DNA of 64,000 nucleotides from Apus apus (taxonomy: Eukaryota > Chordata > Aves > Apodiformes > Apodidae). Numbering within the stretch: position 1 is the first letter of the stretch; the number at the start of each line of letters is the position of its first letter. Under the pieces are notes generated by a model. That model was not told the DNA's origin, did no database searches, and was given only the letters and a program-made list of their open reading frames with translations. A program made the position numbers and the translations under genes. This document shows positions 1-47,395 of the stretch, one piece after another. The stretch lies in assembly GCF_020740795.1 (NCBI RefSeq), contig NC_067282.1, positions 169,476,274 to 169,540,273 of the forward strand, given 5' to 3'.

Positions 1-294
1 TCAAGTACTTAGACTTAGTAACACTGATAATCAACACATGATAATGAGCAATTACTATTACATTACAATATTGTCTGTAAAGCTGAGTCATATATAAAAA
101 ACCACAATAATTTATTGTGTAGTGGCATTACTATTCTACTGTCTCATATTCCTTCAATATAAAATTAGAGTAATTTATTATAGAGTTCTTAAGCAATATG
201 AATTAGTGGTCTTCTACGCTGTTTCATGAAACCAAGTCTGCCTCCTAAGCAAGAACATAAATGTTTATAGCAAATTACTTCAACTTTTACCTAC

Positions 295-25415
<25,121 letters not shown>

Positions 25416-25562
25416 GGCGGCCCCCGGCCCGGCGCACTCCGGCCTCCAGCCTTCCCGCCTCCGCCGGCGCCGCGGCCCGGAAGGAGAGCGGCGACCTCCC
25501 GGGCGGGGCGGCCGCACCGCGCCTGCGTCCCGGGCCCGGGCCCGGCCGGCATGGGGCCCGCA

Positions 25563-25664
25563 GGGAGGGCCGGGCCTCGGGGGCGGGAGGGCCGGGCCTC
25601 GGGGGCGGGAGGGCCGGGCCTCGGGGGCGGGAGGGCCGGGCCTCGGGGGCGGGAGGGCCGGGCC
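25563..25664. repeat. 22-bp GC-rich minisatellite, 4.6 copies
   Basis: The unit GGGAGGGCCGGGCCTCGGGG+GC (22 bp) occurs four times without a mismatch (25563-25584, 25585-25606, 25607-25628, 25629-25650), followed by a 14-base partial copy. It lies 150-250 bp upstream of the NUP107 start codon, inside the promoter island. Each unit carries a GC-box-like GGGGGCGGGA across its junction. Confidence 0.95.
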
Positions 25665-25924
25665 AGGTCGTTCCCGGCCTCCCCGCCGCTGCCCCGGCGG
25701 AAGCGGCCGCCGGGCTGCAGGCTCGCCCCTCTGCCGTGTTTATCGATGCTTGGATTGTTTCCACCAGCTCACAGACTAGCTGTTCTGCTTCTCTCCCCCT
25801 TTCTCCCTGTGCAACTCAGGCCGCTGGCACCACCAAGCAGCAGCTACCATGTGGGGTCACTCGGCCCGCAGCTCCCGGGACAACCTAAGGAAGTTAAGAC
25901 TACCTCTCCTCTTCCTCTCCAAAA

Positions 25925-25970
25925 GGAATGTTGCACGCTTTCTAACAGGAATGTTGCACACTTTCTAACA
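25925..25970. repeat. 23-bp tandem duplication
   Basis: The unit GGAATGTTGCACGCTTTCTAaca occurs twice head to tail (25925-25947 and 25948-25970) with one difference (CACG versus CACA). It lies about 200 bp outside the NUP107 CpG island. No function is recognised. Confidence 0.92.
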
Positions 25971-27790
25971 GGACTGTACTGTTACTGCCCTATCGGTACC
26001 GGTGACTGTGCTACTGACAGCTGATGTGCTCTAGCACAAGGAGAACTGCCCCCAACGCATTTTCAGTTCACAGACACGCTTTGTAAACACTTGGAAGTAC
26101 TTGGGCGTATTTGGGTCTACAGCTACAAGGGGTACTTCGAGCAAACTAGGCAATTAAGTTCCTCACACAGAGGGATGCATCTGAAAACAGCTGCAAAAGG
26201 CAGCAGAATTGCAAGACATCATACGAAGTCCCAGGGCTTTCTTAAGATGCTGACAAAAAGCCCTGGCACCCCAGGCTTGGTGTCTCTCTGAAGCTGCTGG
26301 AGACCCTGCCCTCAGAAGGCTTCACAAAAAGAGGAAAGCTGAAGAGCTTGGTGAAGATGGGGTATGCGAGAACACAACCAAACAGAAGACCCTCGGAGAG
26401 GAGATTTTGTAGACGTAGTTTTGGATTAAAAAAAAAAAAAAAGACTAAATTGCCCTTCTAATCATGCAGGCTAACACAGAAGCACAAGTGAAGGCGACAA
26501 CCCATTACAGCAAAAAACAGTAAGAATGTTAAAGGAACTATTACATTGTAATTCAGCACTACATATTTAATAGACTTTACCTTTCAACACATCCTCTCAA
26601 AACAGTGTAGCATTATGTCTCTGTAGTGCAGTAGGAAATCCCAACAGAGCGATGCACAAATTAATACCTGGTTCAAATCTTTGCCAACAGCTTTTTCCCT
26701 GTCAGGCTAGCCCTTTCCCAGGGCAGAAGAGGGTAAACAAATGAGATACAAACATGCCTGAGAAAATGTTTCCTTTGCATGCTGCCTCAAGTTTATTCAA
26801 AGCAATGACTGATAAGAACAAAGCTGAATAAAAATAAAGCTGAAAAGAAGTTAAGAGCATGCTTTAAAAAAATACATACAAACAAAACAACAAACCAAAA
26901 CCCTGTAAAAGAATATAAAATATTTTGGTCTCTTAAAATAACATGTCTTAGTACATACAGCCTCTTTAAATGCAGGCTGGGGAAGCACCTTAGCAATTTC
27001 AAGTTGGCTCCAGTATGGGGACGAGGAGGACAGGGCAAAAACCTGGAGGTGTTTTCGGGCAGTATTTTTTGATTAGCATCTCCCTTCATTTATCTCATGG
27101 GAGAGAAAGAAGGGGGGGGGGAATAAAAAAAAAAAAGAACTGAAAGCTGGATACAAGCATCTTACATTTCCAAGAAGGAGAAGGGAACGCAAATTTTTCA
27201 GTCAGTGATATACAAGACTCTGAATTTAAATTTATAATTAAAAATACTGACCCTAACTGCAGCCACGTTGTTACAATATCATGAGGGATAGTAATGCTAT
27301 CACAGGCAGGACAAGCACAGACAACTCAGCCCCCAGCACAAGTTAAGAAACACAAGTAAGGTTATGCCCAAGATTCCTCGGCTCCCTAGTAGCCTTCTGT
27401 AAGGTTAGTGATGAACTAGGTTGAAGTTTAGGATATACTAGATTAAACAAGTTAACTAACTCGGAACTCCAATTACACTTTACAAAATACGTTTTAATAT
27501 AGACAGCTCACAAATCAATTACCTGCATAGTCTTAACTGTAGCCTTAGTCTGGAACTATCAAAAGCACCACCAGGCTGTTGTCAGGCAGTGTGTGAGAGC
27601 AGCACGACTGCTTTCAGTACAAAGCAAACCATGGAACTTGTGCTACACTTCGCCTCTGTGTAACAGAAGGAAGCAAGCTCATGATTTAGCCCATTATTTT
27701 CTTAGTTGAAACACATTCCTGGAGTTTGTAATTGTTTCCATTTTTAAATACATGGAAACTTCTTTTTTAAACCAATCTCAAGATTTCAGT

Positions 27791-27834
27791 GGGTTTTTTT
27801 TGGGTTTTTTTGTTTGTTTGTTTGTTTGTTTTTT
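27791..27834. repeat. T-rich tract with (TTTG)n
   Basis: A low-complexity run of Ts broken by G, including about five TTTG units. Similar short tracts occur at 50841-50863 (GTTT repeats) and 28365-28381 (AAAC repeats). None ends in a recognisable element body. Confidence 0.85.
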
Positions 27835-30800
27835 AATGCTTTATATGTATTCAAACACCTGTGTTCACTCAGATTCATGTTTTCTGGGGGTCTCACCTGA
27901 AACTGATTCCCATGCCTACTCCTATTGGGCAAGCTCAGATAAAACCCCTTTTTTATTAGAAGGAAAAAAGAGACAAATTTGTAACAGCCATTTTATTTGT
28001 GTCTGAAAATCATGACATAGTGCCAGGGGTCTTTGTTGTACTGGGCATGGTACAAGCAGTAAACCCTATTTATGAGAACTGGGATTTCACATGTAGATTT
28101 TTTCACTTAGTAAGGGAGTGAAGTGACCAACTCCTCCTTGCAGGATTTAGAAGTATAAGGTAAAAATGACACACAGTATGAAAAGGTAAAGTATACTGGC
28201 CAAAGAGGGAACTGTAGCTTCTACTGTAATTTCACTCAGTATTCAAGATTGCAGAAATGCCCCCTCCCCAGAAGTTTATGGTAGTGAAGAGATACTATAT
28301 TAATTAATCAATCACAAATTCCAATGTATTTTAAATTAAGTAGTTCACCCCAGCCGAGACAAGTAAACAAACAAACAAAAAAATCCAGGTGGCAGTGAAC
28401 TTTTTTAAAACAATGAAGCTGTAGTAGAGTTTGTTGTCTGGAAGAAATATTCTTTCTTGAGGCTGAAGTGAGTACAGTGGAATTATGAAGACATTCCTTT
28501 CTCCATGCACAAATATCTCCCTAAAGAACATCTCATTGAAAACAGGAAGCCCCCCTCTGCTTGATGAGTCAAAATTCTGAAAAGAAATGGTTTTGGAGAG
28601 TATTTATAAAACAAAAATAAAAAAAAAACCAACACAAACACACCCCAAAAAAACCCAAACAGAGAAAAAGAAGACAAATCCACATTTATCTGTTGTGTGA
28701 AGCCCAGATATTGCAACATTGAGAACAAAATCAAGACCACAGAACTTTGCTTACAGTTCCACATTAAGAATGGAAGTTTTGCAACAAATTTAAGTATCAT
28801 TCCAGAGTTTTACTTTACAGAACAAAGAAGCTGAAGGTTTAAGAATGTTCAAGTTGCTCATAAACCTTTAAAAAAAAAAAAAAGGCATAAGGTGCTTTAC
28901 TCAGAAGTAAAAGTTTAATTTGATTAAGAGCTCTGCTTCTCCAATGGTACCTTAGAGAAGAACTATACGCAACTGCATTTTGTTTCATATTTGAGCAACT
29001 TTTTCTTTGCTTTTAGTCTCCTCCCCATACACAGGCAAAATCAAAGCTGTGCAGTGAGGCACAGACTAATACTGTTGGGACAGCAGTTTAAAATTGGACA
29101 AAAAAGCTTTGTCTATGCTGATGTTTGGCTGCACCTTCATTTTACAATTCAAAAAGCACAGACAGCTGTATATAGACCACTATTTTTGACCATTCACATC
29201 TAGAAATCACTTTCTGCTGTTGGTATGTCTAAACTGAAGTCTATCCACATCCAGCATTGTATGATGGCAAAATTTCTTCCCCTCTTATTCCTCAAACTGG
29301 CAAAGATTGTAAAACTTTGGGAAAAAACCTATCAGGTTTGATTCATCCACAGTTTGTTCAGCTTTTTAAGAGAAGAAAATCCTCATCTTCAGCATTCATC
29401 CATGAGGAAACAGCATCTCTAATCACACCAGAAAAGGAGAAAAATGCAGTTTAATCCAAATTCCAGCAGGATTCTCCTCCCCATTTCTAGCATGGCACTA
29501 TCAGTACACATTATGAAACAGTATCTAGTGCTATAATACTTTTCCACAAGTTCTTTTATGCATAACTAGCAGCATTAGTTTGAGCTTGCAGTGTGTTTGT
29601 TAGGACATCTGAAAACATCCTGCAAAGTCTCAAAATATAATTGTAAATTCAGCAAGTAGACATTCAATTCACAGAATAATTTGAGAGTTAAGAAGGGCAT
29701 TAATAGCAAGGTAATGTGTAAGAAATAAATTAATACTGACAGGAAAGACTCCAAATAGGAAAAGTGCAATTCTATTAAATAATACTTCTATATTTCAGGA
29801 CAAACTTTCTTTTTTTTTTCACAGAAAGCTCAGACATTTAAATACTGACATATAACTATTTCAGATGAGGGTAGAAATAAAGCAGTCACAGCCTTTGTGT
29901 GCACTGTAAGCATAAGCTAACTTTACAAGCAGGAATACATGTGTATTAACACTGAATTTGGAAGATTACTCCATTAGTTCTCGAGATACTAATTATGCAC
30001 ATTTTCATCCAAAGCTTTATGAGAGGAGTTCTGTTTCTGTACAAGTAGTTCAAGCATAAACTTCAGCATTAGTACACAAAGCAGTTATCCTGAAGATACG
30101 TACAAGTTTGTTCAAAAAATTTCAGCAGACAGGATACTTTTCTAGAACTGGTAACTGCTTACATAGTTCCAATTCCTGTGGGGAACTGGATGTTCACTTC
30201 CTCAGCAGGAACAGCTTCTTAAGCCACAACTACTTAAATATGAAGAAAATTCTTTCATGCTTTTTTTCTTACACTTCATGTCCATCACTTTCTCAGCATC
30301 ATTTTGTCATGCATCTTCCCGTAACAACTGAGACACTGCTCCTTTGAAGCCTTCCTGTTTTCAAGGAGAAAAATACTGGGGTTTAGGTATTACCTGGCTT
30401 AGGATGTGTTGATTTTACAAACCTGGGATAAGTTCTAAGTATAGGGGAGGAAGTGTATTTCACTTTTTTAGCACCATCTTTAGATGGTAAAGCCTAGTTT
30501 CTAAAAATATTACTTTCCTGGGGTTTGATCAAACTGACTACTTCTGCTGAGGAACTGTATGTTCACTATTTCACAGAGCAACCAAGAATGCTCCAGTACA
30601 GAGCTTTCAGGACCAAGCCTGATGTTCCTTGTAATAGACACTCTTTGGCTGGACACTAAGGACCAGATCAGGGTGTCCTCTCTGATGTTATCAACGAATT
30701 TTCTCTCCCTCCCACCCAGTGCCATCTGTACAGAAAGCCTAGAAAAGAAACACATTAAGAACACAGAAAAAAAGGACAACTGGGACATAAAAGTATTATA

Positions 30801-31901
30801 AGACCTGAATAAGCAGAGGTTAAAAGTGAAGGGAGGAAAAATACTGATTAGCTCATCAAGGAGGAAAGTACCTGGTGAAAAAAAGAACTAGAGCATCCAG
30901 TGCTCCCATCTCATCTATTCTGGGGACCAATCAGGATGCACAGAGTACCAAGAGAGTTATTTATGAGGATCATTAACCACATGTTCTGATTTCTAATGAT
31001 AAATGAAAAGGAATTTCAGTCTTTAACTCTGACTCTGCACAGTGAAAGACTGTATTACCTCCATTAAACAATGGTGATGACTGATGAAATTATCAGCAGG
31101 AAGGATCAGCTGGGCTCCTTAATTCCCTTTGGGCAACGTCAACTATCTCAAAGCTTACTGGTAGTAGCTAACCTAATTTGATTGAATTTGCAGGAATGGT
31201 TTAGAACAAGCTCTGATAATTCTGTGCCAGAGACATGGGAGGTACCAAGTATTTGGGTGTGACATTAATTTGCAGCAGCACAGCCAAAAGGTCAGGAAAT
31301 CATCCACAGTCCACACATTCCACTTCACAGTCCAACAGTGTTCACAGATATTTTAAGTCTGCAAAACACTCAATACTGCAAGAATGCTCTTCTGCAGACT
31401 TCCTTGAAACCAAACAAATATGGTTTAATCATGCAAGAAAATTCTATTTTCTCACAAGAGAATTTATTTTTTTTTTTAGCTACAGTAAATGACTTTTTTA
31501 ACAATTAATTCTTCCTGGAAAGAAGGAAAATAGCAGGCAACATATTTTCAGATTCTCAAAACAGCCACTAACAGTCTAACCTTTGAAGACATTTTTCTGC
31601 TAGACTCTCCCTTACATTAGAACTTGGAATATTCCAAGTCCAGAACTGTAAGTGGAATTTCATTGAGTCAGAAATTCATCCACCCTAGTACATGGGATGC
31701 TATTAGAAGAAATATCTGTGGCATGTATTTGTCAGAAAACAAAGTGATAATGATTCCTCTTAATCCTAAAATGTATGAATCTGCACTGTGCAAGTCATGT
31801 AAAAAAAAAAATAAAAAAATCAGTATTTACTAGCACTGCTAAAACACAAAACATTCAAGTAGTATATAACTGTAATGCAAGCCCTTGCATGGCAATCCAA
31901 A

Positions 31902-31907
31902 TTTATT
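31902..31907 (-). terminator. RAP1B: RAP1B distal polyadenylation signal AATAAA
   Basis: AATAAA on the minus strand. A GU-rich stretch (GTTTTGTGTTTT) follows about 50 nt further down, as expected for a functional cleavage site near 31880. A short perfect inverted repeat (31875-31890) overlaps the predicted cleavage zone. Confidence 0.6.
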
Positions 31908-32745
31908 GAACTACTGATGCTAAGTCATACAAAATTGCACCACTTTAATTAAGGCTTTTAGTTTACATTTGGCCACCTCAAAGCAGTTGTAACATTAGGT
32001 TGGTCAATTTAAATACTGTGGCTCCCTGTTGGATATACACACAATCTTTACACCCAAACGTTAATGCATACAAAGCAACAAGGCATTGTTAAATAAATCA
32101 GCAAAAGTTAATTACTGCAACTTAGGCCCTGTGACCAATTACACATGATTAAAATTACTTCCCACATTCACATCCACAGTACTCTTCCACCATTTAACAT
32201 CTCAACCAAAACGTTACACATGTAAAACAATCACTAACAGGCAAAAGTACTAAACCTGTATATTTGGTATTGCAAATACACTTATGCATGAGCAAGCAAG
32301 GGAATTCACAGTGAGAATCTACAGCTGCAGAAGCCCGAGAATGATTTACAAAAAATTGTTAAATCATTAAAAAATTGTTTTAAAATATACACTTCTTGTT
32401 GTAGACCCCCACTGTACACACAACTATAAACATTGTTCCCTATGTAAACAAGGAAAAGGAAACATACAATAAAAGGTTGAAAAGTCTGGACATTTCCTTC
32501 CCAACAGATATTAAAGGCCATGTCTTTAGTCAGACATACTGAAAGGACTCTTAAAGACTAGATCACTGTCTCCACAGGTTTTTCCTAAAATTAAAAAACT
32601 ATATAGCTGTTGTGTTAATCAAAGCGCTTTTGTACAATACGATGATGATGATCCTGTATTTCTTTAAAAAAGTTACAATAAGCTACAAATACCGATGAAG
32701 CAAAGTTATCTGGAGTAGTCTATATAGGAGCTCTTTGGACTTTCT

Positions 32746-32751
32746 TTTATT
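32746..32751 (-). terminator. RAP1B: RAP1B possible proximal polyadenylation signal AATAAA
   Basis: AATAAA on the minus strand would give a 3' UTR of only about 0.4 kb. No clear GU-rich element follows, so it is probably weaker than the distal signal. Alternative 3' ends are possible. Confidence 0.4.
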
Positions 32752-33106
32752 ATGCTAAAATAGTGGTGCTTTTAGGATTTACATTATTGTACTCTCCAAT
32801 AGAAAGTGGGGATTGTTGAAGTATACAGTACACAGTTTTCATACATGTACAACATTGGTGGATGAACAATGTCTCTTATCAGTAATACTGGATGTAGGCT
32901 CTGGTTTTACCAGTTGCATACACTTAGAATATTTATAAGTAAAAATCTCTCGTGACACTGGAAAGTGATTAGAATGTGCAAACTGATGTAGTAGCTTTCA
33001 TCCATTTCTTAAAGGGTACCACCACAGGAAAGTCCATTTAAGATGTTGGTAGGTTTAATAAAGTTGGAATGCTGGCACTGTTGAATTGGGCAACAGTTCT
33101 TCAGAC

Positions 33107-34326
33107 CTGTAACAACAAAACAAAAGGTCAGTATTAGTAACAACTACTTGTCATTGCTCTTTAGTTAAAATACCTGAAGCAGGAACTACCAAAGCTCTTA
33201 GCAAACGGACTGGGAAAATAACCTTATCACTTCTCCTCTACTAATATAATTTCTACTTTACACATACAAAAACCAGACTATCTCAATTAGTACAACTGGA
33301 CTGGGATTTATATGGTAATTCAACCTGAACTGTGGATGTAATATTTGATGGGTGGGACTACTTTTGCTTACAGTGGGGCTTTAAAAAAAAACAACCATGC
33401 CAAACATTTGGAGGATCAAAGTTCTTGAACTGAAAGCCCTGTTAAGGAAATGCAGCAGCCATTTCTGCCATCATCAGCTGTTGAAACCCTCTGAGTTTTA
33501 CTTTTAACTGATCCAAGTTGTTCAAATTAAGTAAGTTTTGACATCAATACCAAAAAGAAGTAAACATGGCACTATCTGAATATTAGCTAAAGCCTGTCAT
33601 TTATGACAATGACATGTCCTACCAGGATCCTCCAGTATATCAAACAGGTCTATCAGATGACAAAATAATGGCTCACAGCACTGAAGCAACCAAACCATCA
33701 GATGTCCAGTAAAACTGAAGGAAATTGAGATGAGCAGGCAAATTGCATAACGTCAGGTCGATCAAGAGACACCTCTGTCCATACTAAGGCTCAGATGTGG
33801 GAAAGGGGAAACGCCTGGACCAAGAACAAGTTGCAGAATTCAGCCTGCTGACTAACTTCTGAAAAGGATTGCTAAGGAGCAGGCTAGAGCTTGCTTGAGC
33901 CTTCAGCAGCATTCTTATACCATCATGCAAATATATGCAGGAGTTCAAAGCAGGAAGTAACATTTTAGCACGCCAATTGCAATGTTTTACAGTAATAACT
34001 GAGCTCTTGCGGTAATTCTTTCAGCCTTTAAAAAAGAACCCTGTTCCCAAAAGCTGAAGTTTTGAAGTATCAGAACAGGCACGCTTAATTTGAGCTCTAC
34101 CAACACCTTAAGGCTTGAAAATATTTTTATACTAGTGTGAACCGTGTAACTTGTACATATTTGTAGTTCCAACTTTGGAATGGCAAAATAAAGACCATAA
34201 CAATTTCTATGATAACGTAAATCAGAATTTTCAATGCTTTCTGAATTAACAGCTACCACAGTTTCTTAGGGTTTTTTGTTCTTGTTTTTAATAGCCATAA
34301 TACACAGAAATTTTTAAAAGGCTTAC
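33107..34326 (-). other. RAP1B: Intron within the RAP1B 3' UTR
   Basis: The donor GTAAGC follows position 34327. The best downstream acceptor is TTGTTACAG before 33106, which opens GTCTGAAGAACTGTTGCCC. The exon junction would lie 29 nt after the stop codon, under the ~50-nt limit for nonsense-mediated decay. The acceptor was chosen on consensus strength and distance, without cDNA. Confidence 0.72.
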
Positions 34327-34355
34327 CTGGCTCAGAGCTACAGTACAGCTATATA

Positions 34356-43948
<9,593 letters not shown>

Positions 43949-46900
43949 GATGCAAGAGATGAATCACCCTCAATACCTAAAATTCACAATAAATTATTCA
44001 CCACTTTGATCAATGGGACAACTATTTTATCATTACTACAGTCACTGTAAGATTGCATTTGTAACAAGATATGAACATTTAAATATTTTAACTGATAAAT
44101 GAAGGAGATATACCAATATATTACTGTATTATAACCAGGAATAACACAAGCAGGACATCACTTCAATTATCACACAATATGGAAACTATAGACATTTATT
44201 TAAGACAAAGTAACTGACTGTGCTACTTCTTCAACTAGCACAAATAAAGTACCTGCAAGGTTTTCTTCTTAGCAGGATTTTAAAGAACCACCATTATTCA
44301 TGTGTTATCTAGCCTAATTACACAGTTAAGAGAGTACAGATTTAGGAAGTTTTTTTAAATGGAGATTTTCATCTCTCATGAAACAGTAATTTAGAGAAAA
44401 GACAAGACCAGAGTAAGACTCTCTGTAATAAAGACTTCAGTATCACAATCTTACCAACATATCATAGGTGTTTCAAAGAAAGTGCACAAGTATCTGGAAG
44501 AATAGCTTAGACCTACGTGCACTTATCACTTTTTCAGAAGCCTCTGGATGGATTAATCTCCTTTATTCACAGCAAGGAGGAATCATGCATATAAACTAAT
44601 TTACTCCAATTGATAGGCCAATTACTTGAATTACAGTATACCATCCAGTGAGGTGTGTTCATGTCATATTTTCCAGAAACCCACAAAATCTCTTCAATGT
44701 AAACAAGTCTGTAGCACCTCTCAGCTACAGTCACAGCAAGCATCAAGGTAGCTCACAGGTCACTTAGGATCTTTCATTTACTCACAAGAAGTTGTCTGCA
44801 CTACGGATTTTGCAACACCAGACTAAACCAAATATTCCCAAGAGTCACACAGATTCCTGAAGAGCTTGCAGTTTTACTACTGCTACCTTCACAGTACTGA
44901 AGAGGCTTATTGGGTAAACAGCTGCTAATGTTTGTTACGTATGGTACTGATGGAATAATTCTAAAAACATGTCTCAAATTTTACAGCTGCTACAACCTCT
45001 CCTCATCTATCCCCTAAACTTATTTCATATTACACAATTTTTTTAACTTCCTATGTATACACACGTGTAAATTATTTCGCACATAAAAGCTGATGTGCAT
45101 TAAATGTCTCTAGTCTTCTCTGAAGAACTGAAAGATCAGCATGCCGACAAAAAAAAACACAATTGGAAACTTCTTTGGGAAACAGCATCTCTATTTGTAT
45201 TGTATTCTCATTTACTTGAAACAACAGCCAAAGTTTTTATCTACTGGTCCAAAGTTTGATCTCAATGCAGAAAGTATAACCACGACACCACAATCCAGTT
45301 CACTGAACAGGGCTTGATAAAAAGGCTTAATTTTTTTTAGTACAGTGGTCATTTTCCAACTATCAGCTCTTAACACAACTACAATAAAATGCTGCAAATC
45401 GCTGGATATTGTATTTCCTCTACCTCATTACTGTTCTCCCATAAATAAATACTGAACGAACCTTACTATATAAAGCTAACAGTTGCTATTGATAAGAAAC
45501 AATTATCCAAGAGGAAACTGGATGCATTTTCTCCTTCTGAAACACTTGCACGCTAAACAAAGAATTACCGAGAGACTTATCAACCTCCTCCTAGCAAACA
45601 GGCTTTTCTCAAAAAGAAGAGAAGGATCCCTTAAGTCAGTTTTCAAAAAAAAAAAAATCCCTGCTTAAATCTGAAAGCTGATTAGTGTTTTACTAAATAT
45701 TTAATCACAGTTACAATGATTGCACAGTTTCATTTGTAAGTGGAGGCAACTAAAATATTCTTGACACCACTCCTCTCTTACCAACAAGACCTGTTCCCCC
45801 CTTCCACCCTACCTAAGTGTGGCTGCCTGCAACAGCCTGCCAGAGCTGCTTGCTTATACTTGTTGAAAATTGACTGAGTAAAAACAAAACAAAAGACCAC
45901 AAATTTTGAGACATGTCTTTGGGTCATACTGCTCAGGAAAACACTTCTCTGCAGTCCTGCTAGCAACTAAGCTAACTGCATTGTGACTGCTGCCCTGGGA
46001 GGAAGGTCTCAGTTCCTCTCCTGCAAGGGCTCTAGCACTCAGATTAAGTCACCCGTTTTCTCCCTTCTCTGCCTCCCTCAGAAAGATTAAACCCTCCCTA
46101 ACTGATTAATAATTTTGGGCTTGGGGGAGAGGGGAACTGCAGGGACTCCAATACAGGTGCTTGTAAAAGGTAAGCAGTGAAAGCAAGGTAACAAAAAACA
46201 CCTCAGCATCAGTAATCTCACAGCATCCCTGGGAGTCACACCATCTGTTAGGTGTTCAGCAAAAAAAAAAAAGCTAAGATTATTTACATAGAAATTAGAC
46301 ACTAACATGGAGGTGGCTCTATCTTTGATATCACTGATTAACTCCACATTGTCAGAAGTCTGGAGAAATCAACAGGCCAGGTCATACTTAATTTTCTTCT
46401 TGCAAACACAGAATGAGCCATCTCTCACTTACCTAAACTATTTCTTGAACCTTAAGTAAGCATTAGGAATTGAAGGAGAAAGCCATAAGCAAATAATATT
46501 GACTGATGCCTAGCAAACCAGGTATCTCCACAGGCTTCTGTTACCAATAAGTTTTGAGACTCTTCAGTGATTTTCACACCTAATAGAACATCTTTTCAGT
46601 CCTGACTTAAAAACTGTTTCCTTCCCTACAGAGATTTTTTGCACACACAGGCCACTAGAACTATACACATTGTGAGTTTATTCTGTATGGCACCACTGTA
46701 AACGTTCAGCTAGATCCACAAACCAGTAAGTTGTCCTGCCTTTCTGCAAACAGCAGGAAAAATACAATTATCTCTAACTGTACTGAAATGCACCTTTCAA
46801 ACTCAGGACAAGTTAAGGCTGTAACTACTCTATCTGTTATTTCTTTAAAACAAACATTCAGTTATGCCTTTATTCTTGGAATGGTGTAACTAGAATAACA

Positions 46901-47378
46901 TAAATGCAGTGGGTATAGGGGAAATCCCAGTACAGCAATCTGGGTGACTGCAGCAACTTCACTGTCTTGAAAAGAACAGTTTAAATTTAATTTTGTAGTC
47001 TTCAGTCTGAAGTTAGTAACTAAATGTGGAGGTGTCAATATCGAAGGGTGACAACAGTTTCGAAGTAAAAGAACTTAAGCACCAGCTATCAAATATCCAT
47101 TTTACCTAGTGTTTTAAGTAATGTGTGACTTTTTCTTACTGAATTATCTACAATTCCTAAAGGAAAATAGCAAATTCTGAAATAAGAATCCAACAACTTG
47201 GTTTTAGTGAGAGACTGGCAATTCCATTTTGATTCTCCAACAGGGATTCAGGAATTTAACATGAGCCAAAGCTTCTTCCAGCATCCAGATTTGGAAGTTC
47301 AGACCTAAGTATCCATTTGCTGTACAATACTCTGGAGCTGATTTCACTACTTTAAGTGGTGGTATATAATTAAAGCAT

Positions 47379-47395
47379 ACACACACACACACACA
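47379..47395. repeat. (AC)8 microsatellite
   Basis: A 17-base AC run in RAP1B intron 1. A shorter AC run occurs near 4558-4570 and a GT run near 13817-13824. Confidence 0.9.

Larger units (their letters stand above)
25740..31880. other. Intergenic region between NUP107 5' end and RAP1B 3' end
   Basis: This 6.1-kb spacer is AT-rich and carries only short open frames with no recognisable protein similarity. It contains the 23-bp tandem duplication, poly-A runs (26428-26442, 28869-28883), a T/TTTG-rich tract (27791-27834) and an A-rich stretch (28615-28665). I see no CR1 and no RNA gene. It must contain termination signals for RAP1B at its right end and possibly distal elements of the NUP107 promoter. 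Confidence 0.6.
31880..33106 (-). other. RAP1B: RAP1B terminal exon (3' UTR), approximate end
   Basis: Non-coding sequence of about 1.2 kb following the 3'UTR acceptor. It has no open frame of note, is AT-rich, and contains two canonical AATAAA signals on the minus strand. The length suits the ~1.2-1.5 kb 3' UTR of vertebrate RAP1B. The left end is inferred from the distal signal. Confidence 0.65.
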
